Below are positions 10,325-21,600 of a stretch of 64,000 nt of DNA, one piece after another. Source of the stretch: Pampus argenteus (Eukaryota; Chordata; Actinopteri; Scombriformes; Stromateidae); assembly GCA_036937835.1 (NCBI GenBank), contig CM072864.1, positions 117,001 through 181,000 of the forward strand, in the 5' to 3' direction. The translations under genes were made by a program, and so were the position numbers. Position 1 is the stretch's first letter; each line of letters opens with the position of its first letter. Under the pieces are notes generated by a model. It searched no databases and had not been told where the DNA came from. It worked only from the letters and a program-made list of their open reading frames with translations.

Positions 10325-11556
10325 TCAAATCAAATCAAATTTTATTTTATTTATAAGCCCAAAATCACAAAATACATTTGTCTCAGAGGGCTTTACAATC
10401 TGTACAGGGAGTGACACCCTCTGTCCTTAGACCCTCGATTCGAGTGAGGAAAAACTTGCCCACCAAAAAACCTTTTAACAGGGAAAAAGGTGGAAGAAAC
10501 CTCTGGAAGAGCCACAGAGGAGGGATCCCCCTCTCAGGACGGACAGACGTGCAATGGATGTCACATGTACAGAACAAATCAACACAGGCATATTGTACAC
10601 TCACAATGAATTATAGTGATAAACAATGACAATGATAAAATGAGAATGTTTACAATGAATGATGAATTATTACAGTAACAGTGAAACTTGTGATAGAGAA
10701 ACAGATGCACAGCAGCAAATCATTAACTAACTATAATCTGTAATGGGGATATGGTAACAATGATAACGGTGACAACGCATGCAGAAGACGCCACGCAGGA
10801 CCACAGCAGCAGACACAGTCCACAAGAACCTGCTGGACGAGAGAGCACAGAAACTTCAGGGAAGAAGTTTAGTTAGTAACATGATAGATAGATATATAGA
10901 TAGATAGATAGATTAGATAGATGGATAGATAAGGAGAGAGAGAGAATGAGAGAGAATGAGAGAGAGAGAACGAGAGCGTATGTGAGTCCCCCGGCAGTCT
11001 AGTTCTATGGCAGCATAACTAAGGGATGACCTGAGCCAGCCCTAATTATAAGCTTTATCAAAAAGGAAAGTCTTAAGTCTACTCTTAAAGGTGTTGATCG
11101 TGTCTGCCTCCCGAACACAGAGTGGTAGTTTATTCCACAGAAGAGGAGCTTGATAGCTGAAAGCTCTGGCTCCCAATCTACTTTTAGACACTATAGGAAC
11201 CACAAGGAACCCAGCATCCTGGCAGCGCAGTGTTCTAGTGGGGTGGTAAGGTACTATGAGCTCTTTTAGATATGATGGTGCCTGACCATGAAGAGCTTTG
11301 TATGTTAGTAGAAGAATTTTAAATTATATTCTAGATTTAACGGGTAGCCAGTGCAAGGAAGCCAAAATGGGAGAGATGTGATCTCTGATCTTGGTTCCTG
11401 TCAGAACACGTGCAGCAGCGTTCTGAATCAGCTGCAAACTCTTAAGAGATTTATTAGAGCAGCCTGATAGCAAAGAGTTACAATAGTCCAGCCTAGAAGT
11501 AACAAATGCATGGACTAGTTTTCCTGCATCCGCTTGAGAAATGATGCTTTGGCGGC
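10325..11556 (-). mobile_element. L2 LINE 3' half inserted in gypsy gag
   Basis: The minus frame codes the RT C-terminus (SQADAGKLVHAFVTSRLDYC, LQLIQNAAARVLTGTKIRD). The 3' UTR follows down to the tail (ATCAA)n at about 10325. A GATA/GAGA-rich microsatellite lies inside the UTR at about 10884-10975. Gypsy sequence is on both sides, so L2 came later. Confidence 0.87.
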
Positions 11557-11982
11557 TGCGTGTGGCACCATGTGATGATTGCAGAGAAACAGTACGAATC
11601 AGTTCAACAACAACTAGGTTACTGTCTTTTAGTCCCATCTCTGCAGTCTCACCTCCCACAATCTCTCTTTCAAGGGCCAGCTCTAAGGTTTCTTGCAGGG
11701 TGTGGGGGTGTGCTAGTTGAGTCTGGATGAATTGTTCTCTCGGGGCTATAGCCTGGATGAACTGATCCCTGGCCAGTTCACTCTGTACTGCGGGGGTCAT
11801 GTGGGCGTATGCCCTCCTGGTAAGTGTCTCAATGTCATTGGCTAATGTGCGAAGGGCTCTCCAGGTTGTCTGCGTTTGCCACACAATGCTGAACGCAGGA
11901 GGCCGGACTGTTCACAATGTCGAAACCGTCTCTGTAGCACCCCAACCAACGCTCCATAATCACTCATCTCTTCTGGGTTAAT

Positions 11983-12310
11983 CAAATTAAATTAAATTAA
12001 ATTAAATTTTATTTGCATAGCCGAAAGTCACAAAATACATTTGTCTCAGAGGGCTTTACAATCTGTACAGGGAGTGACACCCTCTGTCCAAGACCCTCGG
12101 TTTAAGTGAGGAAAAATTTGCACACCAAAAAAGATGAAAGAAACCTCAGGAAGAGCCACAGAGGAGGGATCCCTCTCCCAGGACGGACAGACGTGCAGTG
12201 GATGTCCAAGTACAGAACAAATCAACCCACACATATTGTACAATCACAATAAATTACAATTAATTATATGAATGTTCAAATGAGAATTGGTTACAATGAA
12301 TGATGAATTG
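11983..12310 (-). mobile_element. L2 LINE 3' end inserted in gypsy gag
   Basis: Reversed tail (AATTA)n-like at 11983-12007, then the shared 3' UTR block AGGGCTTTACAATCTGTAC. It splits the gag frame of the surrounding gypsy remnant. A stretch of 3' UTR after the gypsy-like GAGGAAAAATTTG is shortened. Confidence 0.82.
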
Positions 12311-12960
12311 TTATAGTAGCAGTAACAATAGTAGTGGTTAAGCAGCAACAGACACAGCAAAGTCTCATCCATAAGACACAATGCCAGACAATGTTTCAAA
12401 CTGAGCATGAAAGCTTCCCAATCTGCTTTACTGGAGTATTTTGGAGTCTTAACTAGAACAGTCTTGCTATGGCCGCTGCCATCATTATTTACAGCCAGCA
12501 GGAAGCTCATGTCTCCACAATGAACCGTGACTCTCTGCTGTGTTCTGGCTGGGCTCAATCCAACATTGGCGGTGAACTTCCTGGTGGGCCCTTTGCTCCA
12601 TCACGCGGTCAAACTCTGTCCTTAAGCCCGCAGCCAAGGGGAAATTATTGCTGTCCATCTTCTCTGCCTTAACTCTCGGGCATGCCCCGTATCTCTGCGT
12701 CTCACCATTACAGTCACAGCTCCGCTCGACAGGCTTCTTAGCAGGTGGCTAGCAGTTTGTGCAAGGCAGTGCTCTTCTACGTTTTTATTTCTGGCACCAG
12801 TGTAGCGTCCCATCAGGACGCATGTATAATAAACATGAGACTTGCTCTGCTTGCAACCAAACCTTTATTTAAAACAGTAGAGACTAACTCTAACTCTTTA
12901 CTAGCTGTTGCTCCCTCAACCGCTCAACTGGAACAACTGTTCATCCTCCAGATGTATTCC

Positions 12961-12985
12961 TGTGTGTGTGTGTGTGTGTGTGTGT
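12961..12985. repeat. (GT)n microsatellite
   Basis: About 12 GT units at the outer side of the gypsy LTR remnant. Confidence 0.9.
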
Positions 12986-13049
12986 TTGCGCTCCGGTGCC
13001 TTGTAGGGAGTGATGTGATGGTCGGTTCAGACAGCCGGAGCTGTGGGTC

Positions 13050-13680
13050 TCCTCAGGCTGCTCCCACTGGGTCAGTGTTCCCTCCGCCGGATTTCAGTCT
13101 CTTTCCTGTTTGTCAGTAAACTGTCATCGTGCTTCTGAATTATTATTCCCATCATCCACCACACCTTTCCAGAGAGCTTCCTGCATGAGAACTGATGCTG
13201 CACACTCACTCTGTTGTGTGTGTGTCCTAGCAGAGATATACTGTTTAGAAATGTCACATCAGAACTTCTGGGACATTTGACCACTTTTTTCATAAAGCTT
13301 ATTTCAACAAATGACCTAATAGTGGTGTCATTAGAGGCAGTCATGTTTTGGGGGTAGAATTTATTTTAATGTTTAGACCATTTAATTTTTGCAATAAAGT
13401 ACCAGCGAGGCAATGTAATAATTCTGCATTACAAGTAAATCATGCATAAAAATCCTACTTTAGTAAAAGTATATTACAAGTATTATGAGCTTAATGCATT
13501 TAAAGTATTGCAGTAAACGTGGTGGTTTGGTCCCTGATATATCATCCTTACATTATTAATACTGATGCATCAGTGTTAGAGCAGCATGTTACTGTTGGAG
13601 CTGCTGGAGGTGGAGCTAGTTTCAACTACTTTATATACAGTTAGCTAGTTTAGTCCAGTGGTCAAAGAAGTTAAATTGTA
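13050..13680. other. intergenic, no feature recognised
   Basis: Unique-looking sequence between the gypsy remnant and the PLE end fragments. No coding or RNA feature seen. Confidence 0.5.
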
Positions 13681-13890
13681 TGCAACTGTACTTTTTTCTT
13701 GGTTTCACTTTTCATCCAAAGGCTTCTTCATAATTGAATGACAATTCATCAGGCTTCTTCATAACTGAAGGGTGAAACTTCTTCAAACTCCTTCTTCAAA
13801 CTCCAAGAAAAAAGTACAGTTGTATACAATTTAACTCCTTTGATTACAATGACCTGGATGAGTGTTGAATCTACACAGACATTTAGTCCA
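13681..13890. mobile_element. pair of inverted Penelope terminal fragments
   Basis: 13681-13745 is minus-oriented and about 13755-13890 plus-oriented. Both carry the PLE end signature (GTGAAAC, CTTCAAACTCCAAGAAAAA, CAGTTGTATACAATTTAACT). They form a small fold-back without coding sequence. The hammerhead core is degraded in both. Confidence 0.72.
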
Positions 13891-14695
13891 GTGGTTCCTA
13901 ACCCAGGGGTCGGGGCCCTCTAAAGAGTCACCAGATAAATATGAGGGGTCATGAGATGATTAATGCTGCTTCATGTGGGTCACTAAACTAAGCTATTATT
14001 TGCTGTTTTCATGAAAATCAATTGTGTGTGTGTGAGACAGGTGGAATGCAGTGGAACAGGTAATAGATCTCTCGTACACCCACACACCCTGTAGCAACAC
14101 AGGTTGTCCAACTACATTTCCTCAGCTGTTTCATTTCTTACTTTCTATTCCACTTTCCTATTCTATTTCGTATAGTATAGTATAGTATAGTATAGTACGC
14201 TGTATATACATAACAGGAAATGGACATACAGAGATTTTCATTCAAGAGTAAAGAGCTAAACAGTGTCAGTAAAAATAGCAGCTGCATGTTTGTGAACTTT
14301 CTTTACTTCAGATTGAATAGTTAACAGTGCTGTGAGCTAACCAGCTAAATTTACCGTGAGTCAGTCAGGTGACAACTATACTTTGGCTGATAGTACCTGT
14401 GTACTTTAACTTCACAAGGATTTTACATGCAGGACTTGAACTTGTAATGGAGTACTACTACCTAAGGATTACATAAGGAGTACTTCTTCCTCCACTGATG
14501 TTCCTCTAAATTGTAATGAAGACATATAATGAATATAAAGTAGAGGTACCTCAAAATTAAACTTGACTAAATATAGTAAAATAAAATAACTAAATATACT
14601 TTCCCCCACAGAAGAAGCAAAACACAATCAAAATCTAACCTTGGTCACCACAATCTATTGGATCAGATTTGTTTCATAATCACGGAACACAATCA

Positions 14696-14741
<46 letters not shown>

Positions 14742-14869
14742 CAAACAAATACAAATTGTTTGAAAGTGAATTAAAAGCAAAAACTGACTGAAACTCACTG
14801 TAAAACTCTACAATTTGATTACAGTATTCTCGTCTTTTATTTCACTGAATAGTTTTTTCATTCTCGTAT
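13891..14869. other. intergenic with two simple repeats
   Basis: Holds (TATAG)n at 14171-14197 and (TCAA)n at 14701-14740. Nothing else recognised. Confidence 0.6.
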
Positions 14870-15232
14870 TTAGTTCAGAGCTTCTGAAACAAATCTGATG
14901 TTTGATGACAGCCGAGGCAGTAGCTTGTTGTGTTCAGACATGAGTCCATGTTTATTTATTAGTCGGGTTAGTTTATCAGATGCAGAACAGCACAATGCAA
15001 CAAGCATGAATATCAGCACACCCTTCATCCCCCATGGGAGTGGGGGGGTAAACCTGTGTGTCTCTGCTAGATCCTGATACTGATTCACTTCATTGATCAT
15101 ATCGTCACTACAGATGACAACACTGGCATCAGAACTGAGAGTAGAACTGCTGTTGTTGTTAGCATTAGCATTATTGTTATTATTTATACCTAAAACTTTG
15201 CCTTTTTTACTAGTTTTTATGTTTTTTCCCAT
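14870..15232 (-). CDS. unrecognised 120-codon ORF, possible small membrane protein
   Basis: Open minus frame starting MGKNIKTSKKGKVLG with a fair start context (ACCACAATGG). It has an Asn-rich run at residues 17-28 encoded by a triplet repeat, then an acidic region, then a hydrophobic stretch (GVLIFMLVALCCSAS, about residues 70-84) that could span a membrane. It ends SNIRFVSEALN. I do not recognise the family. It lies alone between pfkfb1 and l1cam in repeat-rich DNA with no visible introns or poly(A) signal. It could be a retroposed fragment, an exon of something larger, or chance. Confidence 0.25.
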   Translation of the reverse strand: MGKNIKTSKKGKVLGINNNNNANANNNSSSTLSSDASVVICSDDMINEVNQYQDLAETHRFTPPLPWGMKGVLIFMLVALCCSASDKLTRLINKHGLMSEHNKLLPRLSSNIRFVSEALN

Positions 15233-17139
15233 TGTGGTTCTAAAAGAAGGCTGAGAAAGACAGACAGACAGACAGACAAGGCATTACAAACAGTCAGCAT
15301 CAATGTCGGAGCAGAGAGATGTTCAACAAGGCAACATGTTGAAGTTAAACAGGGTTTTTAAAGGTAAACATGCTGCAACAGTTGTTCATGTTGGAATGTG
15401 AGTTTTAAATTACAGATATATAAGAGATTACTGCTGTCATGAGTAATTTATTCATTAATTTGTTGTTGTTTATGAGTGTTACTTTGAAAGGATCATATTC
15501 TATATTTGTCATCAAATCCACCAAAAATACCAAAACCAACAATGAACTACCTATCATGCAACAGCTCTCCAACCCCTGAAGGAAATATCTGGCTCTTTAG
15601 TTACGAAATGCTCCACCATGTTTCACAGCTAGTCTACAGCTAACTATGTCTGTTTGCCGTTTGGTACTGAACAGGTAGCGTGGATTTTTAGAGATTTTTC
15701 TGTTTTACCACTATGAGCCACTACCAAAATATTACACACTGACAGACCAGACTGTGGGGAGACTGAAACATATATGTTAAAGACACTTTAATATTTTATG
15801 TCTTCATAGGAACCGATTAAGATTAACCGATTAACGTTGTAAAGTCCTGAGATATGGACTGACATGTTGGTTTTGGTCTTTTTATGGGGTTTGTTTAGGA
15901 TGAGAAAATATTAAATAAGCCCAACACCAACATGAGAGATACTACTCTCTGCTCCCTGCTCCCTGCCCAGCGACAGCAGTATAAAGTTTTTGTATCACTC
16001 CGGTTCCTCTCTGCTCCACAAACATTAAAAACAAACTCCAAATCCTTGCTTAGCTCCTTCTTTTCACACTGTCATGTTGATTTTGTCTGGCACAGCGGAG
16101 CCACAAAGTGGCAACAGCAGTGTACATCCATCTGTCACTCCAAGGCCACAAAATAAACCCTCTTTAAATTTCCAGTATGGGTAGATCCAGAGCTGCAGAG
16201 CACATCAATGCATCACACTCACATCCATTAGAAAAGCACTGTTTTGCTCGGATGTATAAATGACATGACTTCTTAATAATCAATAATATATGGTGCATCT
16301 CTAAGCACTATGAGAAAAGCGTATGTAGGGCTGTTTGCTATGATTCTAGTGTCTAAATGTCTGATCTACGAAGCGACACAAGAGGATGAGATTAACCTAA
16401 GAGACAATGGTGGGGGGATATATGATACAAATGCTACAGCAGGTCAGTTCTGCAATGCAAACTCCTACAAAGCAATGGATAATAAAACAAATAACAATTT
16501 GATCATCTTATAAAAGAAGCGATGAAAATTAAAAAAAGGACAATCTCAAGGTTCTATTTACATTCAGATAACGATACGTCAGATAATTTCTTTCTCCTCC
16601 ATGTTATTCTGTCCCCCTCTTCCTCCAGAGGGTCCCATATGGTTTTCTACAAAGGCCTGGCCCTACATGTGGTTTCTTTATGTATAAATTGTCTGTGTGT
16701 ATGTGTGTGTGTGTGTGTGTGTGTACATAGTGTGTGTCTTTCTGTCATTCTGTGATGACATTCTGGTTCTGCATTTTAACCTGGAAAAAAGGATGATGGG
16801 CATGATATATGTTATTCCTCTGTACTGTAGACATCTGTTGTTTAATAACTATTTAAAAACACAAATCAAGACTGAAATATCAATCAGTGAAAAACTTAGC
16901 ACGACATTGTAAGTTTCTCAAAGTATGAAGACCTGTATTGTGATCTGTAGCACAACAAGCTAGTGAAGCTGTAAATAGAACCATGTTCCTGTTCTTTGTC
17001 TGCCTTACAGAGAACTACTCTCCAAAGACAGAAAACAAGATATCTGATATTAGTGTTTGAAACCGTTTCTAAACAAATTAACATCTTTCAGATCATGTTG
17101 GTTTGGATCCAAATATGAGATGCATTGACAAGGATCTGA

Positions 17140-17183
<44 letters not shown>

Positions 17184-17320
17184 CCTGAAGTAGAAAACCT
17201 GTAAACACGTCACTGCATAAACCTGTGGAATGTATTGGGACTGTGTGTATGTGATGTTACAGTGGAGCCAGGTGGTCCATCCCTGTGTGTGTGGTTGTAG
17301 GCAGGTGTATGTGTGTGTTT
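15233..17320 (-). other. 3' flank and probable 3' UTR of l1cam
   Basis: The l1cam transcript should end here. A possible ATTAAA signal on the minus strand lies at 16846-16841, but none stands out. Two GT runs occur at 16697-16726 and 17142-17180. Small open frames here are not supported. Confidence 0.45.
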
Positions 17321-17579
17321 CTAGCTGGGCCGGTTCAGGATGGTTGACATGGATGGAGCAATGGGAGGAGGCGGGACTGCATTAACAGGAGAGGCAGGAC
17401 CGGAGCTCTCGTTTCCATGGGGAACAGGCCCCCGGCCGCTATACTGGCCAATGAACGAGCCATCCTCGTTAAACTGGATGTCCACACTGTCTCCGTATTC
17501 AGCCAGAGAGTCATCACTCCCTAGCTTGCTGTCCCCACACAGAGATGGCTGGCTGTCTGAACGCTTCTCATCCGCATCA
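17321..17579 (-). CDS. l1cam: l1cam last coding exon 27: ankyrin-binding tail
   Basis: Residues about 1210-1295. DADEKRSDSQPSLCGDSKLG, DDSLAEYGDSVDIQFNEDGS and FIGQYSG include the ankyrin-binding motif whose tyrosine phosphorylation releases ankyrin. After GNESSGPASPVNA the protein runs on with a proline-rich end, VPPPPIAPSMSTILNRPS, and stops at TAG 17323-17321. Human L1 ends soon after the SPIN motif, so this end is longer. Confidence 0.96.
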
Positions 17580-18563
17580 CTGAAAGACAGAGAAACATCT
17601 GCATCATACATCACAAAAAATAATATAAAAATATATGTCATATTTAAGGATATGGTCAAAGGAGTTAAGTTGTATGCAACTGGACTTTTACTTGGAGTTT
17701 GAAGACATTTCACCTTTCATCTAAAAGAATTCTTTAGTGCTAGCCTGATGATGGAAACCAGGAGCTATATCACTGGATCACAGAGGCTGAAGCTGTAGAC
17801 CACACCCCTCATTCTGTAACAAAGGGTCACATGAGTCACCCTTCAAGGTGTGAATTGGAATGAGTCCTGTCCTGCTGAGTCCTGTCCTGATATGGTGGCC
17901 CTCCTGTGTTGCGCCATGCGTTTGCGGACTGGTTGCTTAGTTTTTCCAATATACAGATCTGGACACTGCATTGTATTGCATAAACCATATTGTTGAGGTT
18001 TTGTCTTGGTGTTTTGTCCTTGGGGTGGACCAGTCTCTGTCTGAGGGTGATGTCAGGCTTGAAATAAACTGGGATGTTATGTTTACTGAAGATCCTTCTT
18101 AGTTTTTCTGAGAGACCAGATATGTACGGCACAACCACATGTTTCCTTTTGTTGTTTTCCCTCATGTCAGTCGGTGTTTTGGTTTCTTTCTCCTGTCTTC
18201 TATTAGTCTTAATGCCCAGTTGGGGTAACCACAATCTCTTAGTGCGTGTGTGTGTGTTTCTTCCCTTTTCCTTCTGTTTTAGAAGGGTTGCTGTCTGCCC
18301 GGTGTTGTAGGGAACTTAATGTAGCTGTTGACTGAGTTGATGTGTTTCGTAAAGGCCTCTACTTCCTGGCTTTTAATTTTGCAGTGTGTCACCCATATAT
18401 CTAAACCAGTGGCTAGGTGTTGCTCCTTTAAATGAGGTCAGTGCTTGGTTCTCCACTTGAACTGAATTGAATAATTGTCATTATACCATGTATAATGAGA
18501 TTTAAGATTTGCCGTCAAGTGCACACATAGTGTCAAAAAAAATGCACAATAAAAAAGATAGTA

Positions 18564-18621
<58 letters not shown>

Positions 18622-21600
18622 CCAATATACAACTACTATAACTGTACATACACTCTGCATAGGCTTGTTCAATTCTGGAGGTACCCAGGCAGGTTGAGAA
18701 TAAAGTGATGAAAGTGGTTAGCAGCAAGTGATGGAGGTAGCAATGGCAGTGCAAGTATGTTGTAATATGTAATAGTGCAAAATGACAATTTACAGTACTC
18801 AGACTGAAGCAGATGTCTAAGAAAGTATTAATTATTGAGACGCATATGTAGAATTCCCTGTTGTACTTGAAGTAGGTGGTGGTGATGCAAAGTTCCAAGA
18901 GGGAGCAGATTTGGTCTGGGGTGAGGTTAGAACTCATGTGTAGCCCTTTGTCCTGTTGTAGTCTGTTTCTAACTGCCTCCACCGCTTCTGTTGTGGGGAT
19001 GCAGGTGAACAGGGATGTGACATCGTATGATACCATAGTTTCATCTGGGTCCAGTTTCAGTTGGCTGATCTTGTCAGACAACGACTCTCATCCTAATATA
19101 CACCTTGAAGGGTGACTCATGTGACCATTTGTTACGAAATGAGGGGTGTGGTCTACAGCTCCACCCTCTGTGATCCAGAGATATAGCTCCTGGTTTCCAT
19201 TATCAGGCTATAACTGTCCAGTTGCATACAACTTAACTCCTTTGACTACGATGACCTGGATGAGTAAGATTCTACACAGACATTTAAGGATATGAAAAAA
19301 TTATTTAAAAAAACAAAATTAAAATGAGAAACAAAACCAAGTTACAGTTAAATAATTCAGCTGAATTACATTGAGTGACAAAATCACGACACTAACATGC
19401 ATCTAAGAATTAGAGCGTTTCCTGTCCTCACCTCTCCAGTGATCTGCAGCATTAAAGGAAGGAAGACAAAAAGGAGAGAGAGCTTAGAGCATTATTTCTT
19501 CAAAAGTATTGATGAACAAAATAAAAACCTGATAAATCTGATCCCTGATGTGAGTGTAGTCTTACAGCCCTCATACATGTCCTGCACCACTCTAACATAA
19601 CTTCTCTGCCACTCACAGTAAACAAAGGAGATATATTTCTGTAGTTTGTTCTCATGTAGTGATGATTTTTCTCATAAGGTGGTTTAAATGATTATTCATT
19701 GTGATTGTATAACATGTGTGTGTTGATTTGTTCTGTACACGTGACATCCATTGCACGTCTGTCCATCCTGGGAGAGGGATCCCTCCTCTGTGTCTCTTCC
19801 TGAGGTTTCTTTCACCTTTTTTTTTTACCTGTTAAAAGGTTTTTTGGTGGGCAAGTTTTTCCTCACTTGAACTGAGGGTCTAAAGACAGAGGGTGTCACT
19901 CCCTGTACAGATTGTAAAGCCCTCTGACACAAATGTATTTTGTGACTTTGGGCTATACCAAAAAAATTTGATTTGATTTGATGATGATGCGGAAGCCTCT
20001 GCTCATTTTGTGTGCTTCATATATTGCATATAAATACAGATATGAAACGACCAACCTGTACTCTCCAAAGGTTTCATCTTTCATGGGCCGAACTTCAGAG
20101 TCCACCTCTTTGTCTTCTTTGCCCTTTACTGTAGGGAAAACCTCAATATCAGTCATTGTTTGTGAGAAAATTGCATGTCTGTGTTGTTTTTAGTATTTGT
20201 TTGTCTTGCCTGCATATTTACCGCCCTTGCTGCGTTTGATAAAGCAGAGGATGAGTAGTATCAGCACTAACAGCACCACAGCGCTGATGAGTCCGATCAA
20301 CCAACCCTGGGTGGCAAACCCACTGGTCACCTCTGATGGTCCTGAGAGACAGACACAGATTGTCAACAACTGAGGCTACTGCATCACCAACAGAATGCAC
20401 AGGCCTAGATTTTATAGGCCAGTGGACACTGGGACCAGGTGTAACCAGGAGGCACTGATGACTGCATGTATGGCAAGATTCATTACACAACTAACAACAG
20501 GCACATACCTTGTCCTACAGTCCATGTCTCAGCTCCCCACAGAGTGTAATTTTTGTGCATGATTTTGAGGTGGTATCTAGTTCCTGGTTGGAGTCCTGTC
20601 AGAGAATGGAAACCCTGCGTGGAGTTCACCACCTCTGACTCCACCCACTGACCCCCAGCTGCAGCACACACATACACACACACACCACAGTAAATATATT
20701 GTTTGTCTTCATCATATTTTTGATTTCTCATATTCTTATTCATCTTCTTTCTTTCTACCAAACTGTTTTCTCTTCTTCTACTTGCAGTAATAATTCTGCT
20801 TTTGGGTTAGGGTTATTCATCATATGTGTGTTTTCTCCACATATAACAGTAATAATGATAAGGAGGCAGGTGATAAGTTCATACCGCTCTTCTGGAGGTA
20901 GTGGATGTGGAAGCCGTGGTTTCTGTGTCGCTCTCCTGGCACCCAGCTCAGGTTGAGGGATGTGTTACTGGGGATTATGGTGATGTTGGATGGAGGAACT
21001 AAAAATTGGAAAGATGTAAATGGAGAGTATTAGGAAATAAAAACTGCATGTGAAAGTAGAATCCTGTAAACTGTCACTTCACCTCCGTCAAGCAGGGTGG
21101 CACCCCTGCGAGTGATGGGAGGTCCGTCTCCAGCGCCAGTGCGTGCTATCACTTGGAAGATGTAATGGCTGTTGGGGTCTAGAGGTTCCAACACAATATG
21201 AGTACTACTGGGATCAATGAAAAACTCCATGTGGGATAGATGATGAGCATCGCTGCTCTCCAACTCTGCAGAGGAAACACAAATCACAGTGTTTCCATTC
21301 TAATCTCAACCGAATGTCTCTACATCACTCTGAGTCTCTTGTATACTTGTTTCTTCAATATGAAGAAACTGATCATGTTAGTTTGATTAAAAATGGCTCT
21401 AAAGAAACAATGATCACATTTTCATTCTCTCGAGAGTATTTTTGTGTAGTAGTACCTTGAGAAATGTATAATATAGTACATAGACAAGAGGTTGTGATAT
21501 GCAGCACATGACACATTACATATAAAGCATGTTTAGCCTATACTCTTTATTATACAGAGACCCAACAATTCCCCCATGAGCAAACAATTGCTTATGGCGC

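Larger units (their letters stand above)
10120..12990 (-). mobile_element. Ty3/gypsy LTR retrotransposon remnant with two L2 insertions
   Basis: Same family as the element at 34324. On the minus strand, part of an LTR (about 12985-12797, ending GGGACGCTACA) leads into a primer-binding-like CTGGTGCCAGAA. Gag follows: 12760-12540, then a piece with VKTPKYSSKADWEAF near 12500-12340. An L2 3' end interrupts at 11983-12310. Gag resumes at 11980-11560 (LANDIETLTRRAYAH, QTQLAHPHTLQETLELALER). A second L2 (10325-11556) interrupts, and a last matching piece lies at 10318-10120. No protease, RT or integrase remains. Confidence 0.8.
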
